64,000 bases of DNA. Source: Pristionchus mayeri (Eukaryota > Nematoda > Chromadorea > Rhabditida > Neodiplogasteridae). This document shows positions 1 through 10,110 of the stretch, in pieces. Below the pieces are notes generated by a model that saw only the letters and a program-made list of their open reading frames with translations, had not been told where the DNA came from and ran no database searches. How positions within the stretch are numbered: position 1 is the first letter of the stretch; every line of letters begins with the position of its first letter. The stretch is from NCBI GenBank assembly GCA_036245805.1, contig BTRK01000006.1, positions 31,810,901 through 31,874,900 of the forward strand, read 5' to 3'. A program made the position numbers and the translations under genes.

Positions 1-916
1 TTAGTAGGAATTCGAATTTTCGGCCTGTGCCAAGTCGCTGAAGAAATATGTTTATTTTCTCAGATAGTCTGTTCTATGATAACGGGGTCAAATTTGCACA
101 TAATTACCTTGCCATGCGCTTATTTTCCGCGATATAAGGCAGCTTGTGGTTTGATCAATTGATAGCCTGTGTGTTCCCCCGAGTGGGCCTCTCTGACCTC
201 TGATTGTAGAGCCAAGCCAGGAACTCCTTGCTCCTCCACACTTCATCACTCGTCCCCCAGTCTCCATCACTGCAATCCTCTCTTCTTCTCTCTCTCCTTC
301 CTCCATTCTTCAATTCGGGAGATCAAGAACCACCACGTGTACTTGTCTACTTATTCTCTTTTCTATTTCTTGTAACTCGGGGTGAAATCGGGATGACCCC
401 TCTTTCACTGCACTCTCTTCCATAACTTGGCTGATGGAGTCCTTGTGATAAGCAGGGAGACTCTTCGTTTCTCCTCACCTCCAAATGACGGATGGTTCGT
501 ATCTCTCTACGATCTCGTGTAGTTGAGGGTACGACACTTCCTGCAATTTCTTCCTTCTATTTTTGCATGAGGAGCTTTGATCAAACTCTCTTCTTCTTGT
601 CTCTCTCTCCTCTTCAGTAAGAGATCACGATAGATCTTTCAGTGACCATAATGCAATCACAACTCTCACTCTCTCTATTCCATGTGCTTTCTCATCTATC
701 TATTGGTCGAGAGAGTGTCTATACCGAGAGAGATCTTGCCCGTTCTCATGAAAAGGGGGTGAAGGCACGCAATGTCTGCTGTTTTATCAAACTACCTATT
801 GTGAATATTCAGGGTATCGCATGGGAGGTAATGAGAGGAAAGGGCACTGTATAACTCCAAACTAGAAAACCTCAAGATCACAGCCCACACCAAGTTCACA
901 TTGGCATGAAAATGGC
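1..916. other. no gene recognised; pyrimidine-rich DNA
   Basis: This stretch holds only short open frames and CT-rich low-complexity sequence. No exon with recognisable protein similarity, no RNA gene and no terminal repeat was seen on either strand. Confidence 0.5.
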
Positions 917-1291
917 TTTAAAGAATGAGTGTCAGCAAAGTTAAATTTTGGACGCTGTCATAACCATGACCTAGACAATCATCCAACGATCATAGCGCGA
1001 GCTAAGAGGATAGGCAAAGGTAAATAGCATAGCTCAGTGGTAAAGAAGTCGCCGCGTAATCGGAAGGTTGCGGGTTCGAATCCCACCAGTTTTTGAAAAA
1101 TCTTCTAGATATTTGAATTCCCGCACGTCCCTTCCCTTCAAGCCCTCCTTGGCATTCTGCCAACTAATGATAACTCGGTCCAAAATAGAGATACGCACTT
1201 GAAATTTTCAGAATCTCTTATGGTTGTACAAAGGTCGGTCATGGTTATGACAACGTCAAAATTTCAACTTTGCTGACAGTCCTTCTTTAAA
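917..1291. mobile_element. TIR element with tRNA-like core, family 1 copy 1
   Basis: A 375-bp non-autonomous element. Its left end (TTTAAAGAATGAGTGTCAGC...) is the inverse of its right end (...GACAGTCCTTCTTTAAA), and the inverted similarity runs for roughly 55 bp, including GTCATAACCATGACC against GGTCATGGTTATGAC. The middle contains a tRNA-like segment. A second copy of exactly the same length lies at 10760-11134. There is no transposase frame, so it would depend on enzyme supplied elsewhere. The superfamily is not certain; TA or TTAA ends would suit a Tc1/mariner- or piggyBac-like origin. Confidence 0.8.
1025..1094 (+). pseudogene. tRNA-like segment inside TIR element (family 1)
   Basis: It contains a textbook A box (TAGCTCAGTGG) and B box (GGTTCGAATCC) about 40 bases apart, followed by a T run (GTTTTT) that could stop RNA polymerase III. 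The T stem pairs with one mismatch, but the anticodon arm does not fold cleanly, so this is not called as a working tRNA. It lies wholly inside the inverted-repeat element and is carried by it. Confidence 0.65.
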
Positions 1292-2511
1292 ACAGGATTG
1301 ACAGCAAACAGCTCTAGTCGACGCGGGCAATGACGAATGAGAGAGCACTCTCTCACTTTATTGTGTTCTCTCACTCGTTGACTGCGCGGCAGGGTCAACT
1401 TTGAATGCCTAAAAACAACCATAACTCGGTTCCTATCAGAAATATGAAAACCGGAATGTCGAGAATCTGTTACTGTTTATGATTGTCTCACAAATATGTG
1501 GTCACTCTGGATAGGCTATATTTGCTGTTAATGATTCTTTAAGAGAGTGTTATTGTGACATTATTGCAGGATCTTCGAGGTATATGATGATAGACAGAGT
1601 TATTAGTGGACTGGAATTATAATCCCGAGATGAATTAAATATTTCAAAAATATATGATCGGGAAATATGCATGAGTGGAAATATCATGTCATGAGATGAC
1701 AGGGAGAAGTAGGAATGGAGAGATCCATTCAATTCACTTCCTGGGAAATTCCTTCTTATTCCAACTTCTTGCGCTCTTCTTTTGGGCGCATGTTTCATTC
1801 CATTCATTGGACTCAATGTTGCCATTCCCTCACTGTGGATTCATCTTTTTGTCGTTCTCTTCTTAGTCGTCTATTGGCAATTGTAGCGAGACTCGAGTTA
1901 TGCTTCCTCTCTCCATTTCACACCCCCTTTCTCTCTCAGACAGGCAACAGATCGTGTGGTATGGATAGGTTCCATTATTTTGATACGATGGAGGGGATAT
2001 CAGGGGAATCACACGACTTCGTGCATGGAGGGTAAGTACTGCTCATTGTAAAGCTATCTACAATTCTCTCAGAATTCCTAAAAATTTCTTGCAATTTCAG
2101 TTCAACTAATCATTTATGCGTTTTTTAAAGTTTGCTTAATATTTCATCTCATATCTTTCCTCTTTGAACACTCGTTTTATCCCTGACAATAAAACTGAAG
2201 GGTAACCGATTTGTGTTGTATCCATTTTTGGACGTTCATTGAGATTTCTGATGCAAGCTACTATTCCACGTTTTCCCTTCGATTTCGTTGTATCGTGAAT
2301 ATCTATTCTCCATCTATGATATTTCTCGTTTCCCATTCTCCTGGGTGAATCTTTCGAGCGCTGCATTACCGTAATATGAGATACCCCTTAGGACCCTTTG
2401 ATCTCCATCGATCTCGTTTCATTTTCATTGTCGTGTTCTTCTCGTTGCTCGTGATAATCGACTCTCAGTGGAATGGTGGAGTCTTTCTCCCTTTCGATAC
2501 TTCTGCTTCAG
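1292..2511. other. intergenic DNA upstream of the chemoreceptor
   Basis: No coding exon is convincing here. Around 1320-1545 there is a loose, degraded resemblance to the inner part of the family 1 element (AACTCGGT..., GAATCTGTTA...). A short imperfect palindrome of GAGAGAGCACTCTCTC type sits near 1340-1375. Confidence 0.4.
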
Positions 2512-4518
2512 ATGGAAGTTGAGAATTACTGGCTGGTCTCTTACAAACCGAAGGCCGGTCTCACTGTCCTGTTCTCCTGGTTGGGATACATCCCAGTGGT
2601 AGGAAACTCACTTAAATATACATGCACATATTCCATTCATTACTGAGTGTAAACTACCGTAACTCTGTCATCTTAACCCATCCGATTGGATGTAGATAAT
2701 TCCCACTAATTCAACTATTTCCAGATCGTCCTCGCTGGCTGTGTTTACTGGAAAAGAGAGATCTACCATCGCTTCAAGGTACACCAATTAGAATGATTAA
2801 GGAGGAAAGAATGAGATCCAATGGACTGTCGCTTCCAATAATGATCTCAAGTTGTTAATTTCCCCCTCCGTGATTTCTGATCCCTCTGAGGCGAGTGTTA
2901 TCCTCACAACGGGAGTGATGACTGTTGGTTCTCTCCGCACTACTCTCTTCTTCTCTTGGTTCTACTTCTTCGTAAATGAGGTCAATATTCCATCAAGTAC
3001 TTCAAATGAATCCCATAATAGAGATTTTACTCTCAGGATATCACAGCATTCATTCCAATTTCAGGATATGCCCACGACGATATTCATGTGCACGTTTTTG
3101 AGACAGTGCTACATTCCCCAAGTGATATCCTACATGATCGAGCCCGTATGTTTATTAATTCACGCATTATGCCCATTCCCCTCCTCATATTCCTTCGCCT
3201 TTTTCAAAACCTTTTCGAATTATGATCACGGATTCAAAATGATGCATATGTAGTAAGCAGATTGGATGAAGTGTTCATTCCATCGGAAGTAATCTCTCCC
3301 TCTTCAGGTAATAGCCTTCGCCAGATACCGTGGAATAGTCTGCAACAAGCCCATCCAACCTGTCATACAACTTGCTCTTCTCGTCCTCTTCTCTATTCCA
3401 ATTGTAATTTCATTTACTTATTATATTTATTAAAAATAACATTCTAATTTAAATCTCCCTTTTGAGTCTTCTGTCATCGCAGTAGGTCTTTTCTTCCCCG
3501 CAGTTCGCAATGATGTCTGCTCCTATGTAGTGGGCTTCAATGGATACATGACTCTCGTTCTGGTCAGTTTCCCTCCTCTGTCTTCCCTCCTCTGGAGAAG
3601 GGAGGGGGATCACTCGAGTGAACACGTAGAAGAGGAGTTCGAAAGGAGGGAAAGAGTGCTTCCTTCTTCAGATCTCTCTCATTCCCACATATGGGATGGC
3701 GATTCTCTCGATCGTCTTCAATGCCCTCACTGCGCGTCATCTCTACAAGCATATTCAGTCCAGTAAGCACCATTAGCCGATTCCAAAGAGATGAGGATGA
3801 GAACTACATCTCTATCGGCATTCCAATTCCTCACTTCCCTAATATTTTTCCGGCACTAGAGATTTGTAATTGAATGAATGTCAGGTAGTAGTTAACTCCA
3901 TTAATTTTTTTTCATTCGAATTTCCATGCGAACTTGAATCTCCTCAGTTATCACGTCCTTTGTCCTTTCCTCTATCACTCCTTTTGATCGTATCACTAAT
4001 CGTAAGGATGTCCTGAGTACTGAGGAGAAGGAGTCCGCATTCCTCTAGGCCCTATCCCCTTCACCAGCTCATTAGCTGCAGCTAATCAATGGAGACAGCA
4101 AGAGTTGCTGATCACCCTGGGTCTCTTCGCCCGTTCCTTCGTCCCCGTCGTTCTATGGACCATCAAGATGAGTCCGCACGTCTGTGCAGTACTCGGTGAG
4201 TTCGAGAAGAAGCAAAGGTAGATCGATTGATTGTATTAGGATGGCGTGCTCCTCTGGTGATCACCATCATCGGAGACGCCATCCCTCCTGCAGCAGTAGG
4301 CATCACCACCTCCTTCTCCCTTCTCTCCGTCAAGACTATTCGGTTGGTTCAGAATACGGTAGATATCATTGGTTGAAAGAGACAAGGCTCTATTTCATAG
4401 TATTAATTGATGTATTAATTTCAGCCGTATGTTCGTGGATCTCTTCTTCTGTCGTCGTCCTCAGCAGCAGTTGATCTCCTCCATCAGTGTCCCCTCGACG
4501 GTAGGAGAGAAGCCATGA
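2512..4518 (+). CDS. serpentine (7TM) chemoreceptor
   Basis: A nematode-type G-protein-coupled chemoreceptor, presumably in the ciliary or plasma membrane of sensory cells. Ten exons read through in phase: 2512-2598, 2725-2778, 2852-2971, 3065-3145, 3308-3403, 3467-3562, 3672-3762, 4082-4195, 4240-4342 and 4425-4518, giving about 311 residues, the usual length. Seven hydrophobic segments are visible. After helix 3 comes a DRY-like stretch (VIAFARYRGIVCNKP); helix 5 ends in FNALTARHLYKHI; helix 7 contains a proline pair and is followed by a basic tail (RRMFVDLFFCRRPQQQ). The start ATG follows directly on a TTCAG acceptor, so it is probably trans-spliced. The exact family (srx, srsx or srv-like) cannot be settled by eye. 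The exon 3 and 6 acceptors are weak (AAG, GAG) but are the only ones that keep frame. Confidence 0.85.
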
Positions 4519-4911
4519 ATGGAATATGATCCCACCATTTAGCGCACGTCCAAATAGAGAAGATCCATCCCTTCCGAAGAGATTCGATTCCCCTCGATTA
4601 ACTTCTCAGTGCAAGATTCCCCTCTCCTCAAATACCATCCCCTACTCATCCTACAGTATCTCCCCTACATCAATAAGATCCTCTCCTCTCTCCCTCTCGA
4701 ATTGTACAATCATTTTCATTCCATTCCTCACTCCCTCCCTCTGCTCTCACTGCAATGACCGCCCATTCTTTTCTTCTTTGTCTTATTCTTGCCTACTCCA
4801 TTCCATTATCTATTCTACCCCTACTGTTCATGATTTTGGAATCACGCATTAAGCTGCTCTCCACTCCCAGAAGGAGAATACATTGTATTTAAATATCCCC
4901 ACCAGTATACT

Positions 4912-4917
4912 AATAAA
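4912..4917 (+). promoter_or_regulatory. candidate poly(A) signal
   Basis: AATAAA lies about 390 bases after the chemoreceptor stop codon on the same strand. No nearer canonical hexamer was noticed, so it may serve that gene. Confidence 0.35.
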
Positions 4918-5290
4918 AAAGGCCAGTAAAAAGGTAAGTCATCTTAGTGTTTTCATAGTTTGAATATAGAGTTGAGTTTCACCCCTTCCAAAATCAAGGG
5001 TGCAACTTTTACATGGAGAAATTAATGCAATGTTATCTTTCTTCAAAAAACACTTTTCACATTAATTTTAAAAAAATTGCGTATTTCGTATCGAGTTTTC
5101 ATGACAACAATAAGTGCATTCAACTTTGAAATCATGAGCAATTTTGAATAGCAAAGAGAAAGAGAGAAGCATGCGCATCATTTCGATGCAATGTATGCAG
5201 CCTATTCAAAAACGTTCACAATCATTTTGAGTCAGGAATCAGTGTAAACGATACATTATTAAAAATTGAATAAGCACATAAACCAGGTAC

Positions 5291-6828
5291 CTCTACGTAT
5301 TTAGTCTTATTCGCCTTGTAGAGGGGATGAAACCAATCGAGGAGAGAGAAGTACAGACCGAATTCTACACGAGATCCCTTGAAGGCCTCTTTCAGCTCAC
5401 CTGAATGGCAAATCACTGAATGCATTATTCATTTCTTACTTTCATTTCTTTTCGGGCTCTTTTTCATACCCTATGTCGAATCAGAATCGAATCAATTTTC
5501 AATTATGGCAAATAAATCGTAATTACGATTCGATAATTTGAGAGGGATGGAGTAAAAATGTGCGGTTGTTCGTATTTGTTTGGGTAGTAACCATGGATTG
5601 TTGGAAGAGTGGAATAGGAATAGATAGGGAGGGAGTTTCTCACCCACGAGATCTCTCTTCGGCCCCACATCGAGAGCATTCCAATTCCAAGAAGTGGACG
5701 AGGGCCAGAGAGTGAATCCCTCGTGGTGCTTAGAAGTAAGAACGAAGTACCTGAGGTTCTTTCACAATATCAGAGAAAAGAGATATCTCTTAAAAGTAAA
5801 AACTAATTCTGCAGAGCTTTCATTTTTCTGATTTTCTCAGAATAATAAAAATAGCAAAATTTATGAGTAGTAGAACGGCGAAGAAAAAATAATCTCGGCT
5901 GAAAGTGTGCAAGAGAGAGAGAGAAAGGCTGGAAAATAGGAAGATGAAATAGTAGATGGGTGTATCACCTTGCTCCAGATGCTTCAATGACACTCTTGAA
6001 TTGATTGGCATCGAAACGATCAGCACGAAACTGAAAGGTGAACTTCTAATGTATCTAAAACGCTCTTTTCTATTAATTCTCGTTTTACTTTTCTTCTGAG
6101 TATTCAAAGGAGAATCACCTCGAATATATCTTCCTTGATGATTGGATGATTAGTCTCTGTCCCTCTTCCTCACCTCTCTCGCGAAGTCAGCGTAACTCCA
6201 ATCGGGTCTCCATCTCTTCTTCACGAAATCGATGAATTCCTGACTGGGAGTATCTCCTTGCCAATACCACCAGAACCATTCACTGCTGAAGAATTTTATC
6301 GAGATTGTTGAAATACGAAGAGACTGCACGTTTAATCGAAGTAAAATCAGTAAGATGCTTAGTTTCTCTAAACAATAGTGCTACCATCTGCATATATTGA
6401 TGAAGAGAGTGCAGATCATCCGAAGGGGAAAGGGAAATTTATAGAATACATACTGGAATGCGGGTACGGAGTAGACTCCCCAGTGGCAGAAGATCCCGAA
6501 CTTGGCTTCATCGTACCAAGTTGGAAGAGGACGAGAGTCCAGAGATGACCAATCGGGCTGCAGAAGGAATGGATGCACGATTCGTACATTTACCCTTACA
6601 CCAACCCCCCCCCCCCCCCTAAAATACATACATAGTCTAAACTATTCTGAATAAAATATGTTCTGTTTGCAATTCGATCGCATGATTTTAAGATTTTTTT
6701 CAGTATTTTTTCTAATAATTGGATTGAAATTTTACTGGATATGTTTGAGAGAGATAAGAAGAATGATATCGTACCGTGTACTTCTGTGCCTCTGCAGAAG
6801 GCAGTAAGAAGAGGAAGAGAAAGAGCAT
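5291..6828 (-). pseudogene. alpha-L-fucosidase (GH29), 3'-truncated
   Basis: GH29 enzymes remove terminal alpha-L-fucose from glycans, usually in the lysosome or outside the cell. Six exons on the minus strand join in phase: 6775-6828, 6454-6557, 6174-6285, 5969-6030, 5644-5750 and 5291-5400. They encode a signal peptide (MLFLFLFLLPSAEA), then family hallmarks in order: [72 protein letters not shown]. That is about 183 residues against 430-480 for a full enzyme. No further exon was found downstream; reading through the last donor gives a stop at 5222-5224, and the next gene occupies the following space. The later part of the barrel, including the catalytic nucleophile, is absent. All six exons are open with good splice sites, so the loss looks recent, or the gene makes a short non-catalytic protein. 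Confidence 0.85.
6605..6619. repeat. poly(C) tract, 15 bases
   Basis: An uninterrupted C15 run in the first intron of the fucosidase remnant. It is the longest of at least eleven C or G runs of ten or more bases in this window. Confidence 0.95.
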
Positions 6829-7951
6829 CGATCAGAGGGAGACTGATCACATGAGAGAGAAGACTTCTCGAGGAGAGGACTGAGAGTCAGAGGGAGATGA
6901 GAGTGCACGTGAAATGGAGAGACATTATCAGTCTTCAGACTCGCATTCTATCACATCTTTGAGTGGGTTGAGGAACGGAGAGATCGCCTCTCGTTTCGAG
7001 TGATCTTTCCTTTCTCTAACACGTGAGGGAGCAAGAAGGAAGATGAATGGAGAATCTCTCGATTCTTCGATCCCTCTTGTCAGATGGGCAAGAGGTTAAT
7101 GACCCCCCATCATCCAATCCTATTTCTCTGGCAAGAAACAGAAGGAGTGATCGAGGGAAGGCTGTTTGCTCCTCCATTGCTCCTGTTCCTTGGTCGAACT
7201 CGAGATGATGCAGGGTTAAGAGTGTGAGCAATCAACGGGCCTCTCAATGAAACTGTACACAAAGAAAAATCTCTCTGTGAACTTCTTCAGCAAGGAGCTT
7301 TCAGTCCCATTCTTCAAAGTTGTCATCTCACAATTTTCGGTTCGAGAAAGTTCGTGAAATTTGAAAAAATTGTCCTGATTTTCATGCAATTGTTATCCAC
7401 TACAAGATGATCATCGGTCACTAATTTATTTCCATGTCGCTCATCTACGAAATAGCGAACGGAAGGGTGAGGGGGGAAGAGGGGGTCTCTCCCTCTCCCC
7501 CACCCTCCTCCCCGTCCTCCTCTACTCTGTCTCCCTAGCAACAGCGTACATGCGCGATCTCACCAGTCGGTTCTCCCCATTCTTTCCCAATTCATTCCTT
7601 CTATACTTCATTCCTGTCTCATAAGATGTCTTATCGGGAGCTGCGCAGTGAGTTATTCATTTTCTAGCAACTTCAAGGCAACGAAATAAATTTTACTACA
7701 AACATGAGGCGAAAAATATGTCCCAATAATGCTGGATCGAAAATTTAACCTATTCAACTCGATTAACAAACTAAATTCTCCCTCCTTCCTCTTTTTTTCG
7801 GCCTGTCAAGTACCGAGATAATACTTCTAACGGAGTAGCAATCAATGTCTATCATCAGCGATAACTGAGCTCTCTCGATCTCTCGGCTATCCACGGATTA
7901 TCTCGATCGAGAACTTCAGAACTCCTAATTTCGCCCTCGTTGCCGAGATGT
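6829..7951. other. intergenic DNA, nothing recognised
   Basis: This is the presumed upstream region of the fucosidase remnant. It contains GC-rich patches around 7450-7550 but no exon, RNA gene or terminal repeat that could be supported. Confidence 0.4.
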
Positions 7952-8190
7952 TGGAATGGATTGTGAAGAAGTATGAGGGGATTGGAATGGATTGGGAAGA
8001 AGTATGAGGGGATTGGAATGGATTGTGAAGAAGTATGAGGGGATTGGAATGGATTGGGAAGAAGTATGAGGGGATTGGAATGGATTGTGAAGAAGTATGA
8101 GGGGATTGGAATGGATGGTGAAGAAGTATGAGGGGATTGGAATGGATTGGGAAGAAGTATGAGGGGATTGGAATGGATTGTGAAGAAGTA
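7952..8190 (+). repeat. 31-bp minisatellite, left block
   Basis: About 7.7 tandem units of 31 bp. Units differ chiefly at TGTGAAG versus TGGGAAG, and these variants alternate over the first five units, so the array partly behaves as a 62-bp dimer. The mariner element separates it from the right block. The direct repeats abut with no spacers, so this is not a CRISPR array. Confidence 0.95.
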
Positions 8191-9434
8191 TTGGGGTGTC
8201 CGGAAAGTTCGTATAATGCTTCGGAAAAAAGTCAGTTCGCGATCAAATGCAGTGATTGCGCAATCTGTTTGTCAACAATGTATTGCATCATTCTGACGTT
8301 GAGTAGTGAGAGGATTTAATCAGTCTCCTAGTTGCTACATTGATTCTTGTGATGGACTCCCATCTCTACCTCCGAGCAGTTTTACTTCATTACTACCGTC
8401 TTGGCCGATCCGTGAAGGCCCTGGCCACTCTGCCCTGGCCCAGTCGGAAGGAGCTGACGCCCCCTCCATACACTTCTGCTATAAGTGGTTCTCCCGCTTC
8501 AAGAAAGGGGAGTTTGGAATCGATGATCAACCCCGCTCTGGACGTCCTCCCACCCTCGATCAGCCTCTCGTTCTCCGCACACTGAAGCGCAAGCCCATGG
8601 CCAGTGTGCGTGAGTTGAAGAAGAATACTGGTACTCCCAGATCAACGGTGTCCGATATCCTCCATCGATCTGGGAAGAAGCCGAAACTCCCACAAGTGAT
8701 TCCCCATGACCTCTCCCCCGAACAGCTGTAAAATCGTGTTCAAGTCTGTCGGGAATTACTCCATCGTAGATCCGATCTTCGATGGGTCAATTCCATCATC
8801 GCTACAGATGAGAAGTGGATCACGTACGATAACCCTGTAAGGAGATTGCAATGGGTGGATGCAGATGAGAAGCCCACGCCCGTCCCGAAGAAGGAAGAGC
8901 ACGGAAAGAAGGAACTCCTCTGCTTCTTCTTCTCAGTGCTCGGTCCCATCTACTGGGAGATCCTCGCCCCTGGCACCAGCATCAATGCCGACCTCTTCTC
9001 TGAACAACTGGAAGATGTCGCGATCAGAGTCCTTCCCAGACTCCTGAACCAGGGCAAAATTCTTCTTCTGATGGACAATGCTCGCCCACATCGAGCGATG
9101 ATGACCCAGAAGAAAATGGACGAGCTGAAGATCGAAAGGATTCCCCATCCACCGTATTCCCCGAATCCCTCCCCATGCGACTACCACTGCTTCCGCTCTC
9201 TCTCTGACTTCTGCAAAGGAAAGAAGTTCAAGAATCGAGATGAAGTTGTGAGGGCTTTCGTGAACTGGGCGGTCTCGAAGAAACCCGCATTCTGGAAGAG
9301 AGGAATCGAGACCCTGCCCAATCGCTGGAGGGAGGTAGTGAGAAAGAAGGGGGCATACATTGGTCACTGAGAATTGTAAAGCATTGAATAAAAAATAAAA
9401 ACAAAAAATTATACGAACTTTCCGGACACCCCAA
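8191..9434 (+). mobile_element. mariner transposon inserted in minisatellite
   Basis: A 1244-bp Tc1/mariner element. The two ends are inverted repeats identical over 27 bp, starting TTGGGGTGTCCGGAAAGTTC. It is flanked by the expected TA target duplication (8189-8190 and 9435-9436), created inside a minisatellite unit. It contains one transposase frame in the same direction with a little damage. Intact ends and few lesions suggest recent activity; the ends could still be mobilised by an enzyme made elsewhere. Confidence 0.97.
8352..9370 (+). pseudogene. mariner transposase with frameshift and stop
   Basis: About 340 residues in family order: an N-terminal helix-turn-helix (HLYLRAVLLHYYRLGRSVKA; WFSRFKKGEFGIDDQPRSGRP), a second HTH, then the DDE/D domain with ATDEKWITYD, LLMDNARPHR and PPYSPNPSPCDYH. 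The second and third catalytic Asp are separated by 34 residues, which is the mariner DD34D signature. The start (8352) is in a different frame from the rest, so there is a frameshift between about 8420 and 8460. One in-frame TAA lies at 8729-8731, and the final TGA at 9368-9370. All three catalytic Asp are kept. As read it would not make a full protein. Confidence 0.93.
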
Positions 9435-9436
9435 TA

Positions 9437-9597
9437 TGAGGGGATTGGAATGGATTGTGAAGAAGTATGAGGGGATTGGAATGGATTGTGAAGAAGTATG
9501 AGGGGATTGGAATGGATTGTGAAGAAGTATGAGGGGATTGGAATGGATTGTGAAGAAGTATGAGGGGATTGGAATGGATTGTGAAGAAGTATGAGAC
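9437..9597 (+). repeat. 31-bp minisatellite, right block
   Basis: About five further units of the same 31-bp repeat, all of the TGTGAAG type, running straight into the assembly gap. The array was presumably continuous before the mariner insertion, and its true length is unknown. Confidence 0.95.
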
Positions 9598-10097
9598 NNN
9601 NNNNNNNNNNNNNNNNNNNNNNNNNNNNNNNNNNNNNNNNNNNNNNNNNNNNNNNNNNNNNNNNNNNNNNNNNNNNNNNNNNNNNNNNNNNNNNNNNNNN
9701 NNNNNNNNNNNNNNNNNNNNNNNNNNNNNNNNNNNNNNNNNNNNNNNNNNNNNNNNNNNNNNNNNNNNNNNNNNNNNNNNNNNNNNNNNNNNNNNNNNNN
9801 NNNNNNNNNNNNNNNNNNNNNNNNNNNNNNNNNNNNNNNNNNNNNNNNNNNNNNNNNNNNNNNNNNNNNNNNNNNNNNNNNNNNNNNNNNNNNNNNNNNN
9901 NNNNNNNNNNNNNNNNNNNNNNNNNNNNNNNNNNNNNNNNNNNNNNNNNNNNNNNNNNNNNNNNNNNNNNNNNNNNNNNNNNNNNNNNNNNNNNNNNNNN
10001 NNNNNNNNNNNNNNNNNNNNNNNNNNNNNNNNNNNNNNNNNNNNNNNNNNNNNNNNNNNNNNNNNNNNNNNNNNNNNNNNNNNNNNNNNNNNNNNNN
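9598..10097. other. assembly gap (500 N)
   Basis: Exactly 500 unknown bases, a conventional placeholder length rather than a measurement. It begins in the minisatellite, which is the likely reason the assembly broke, and ends inside the basonuclin gene. Confidence 0.98.
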
Positions 10098-10110
10098 GTG
10101 AGTGACGTAC

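Noticed and set aside
1025..1094. Functional tRNA gene
   Set aside because: A and B boxes are good, but the anticodon arm does not pair and the segment is part of a repeated TIR element.
7952..9597. Regular 31-bp direct repeats resembling a CRISPR array
   Set aside because: Units abut with no spacers, the setting is a nematode genome, and there are no cas genes; this is a minisatellite split by mariner.
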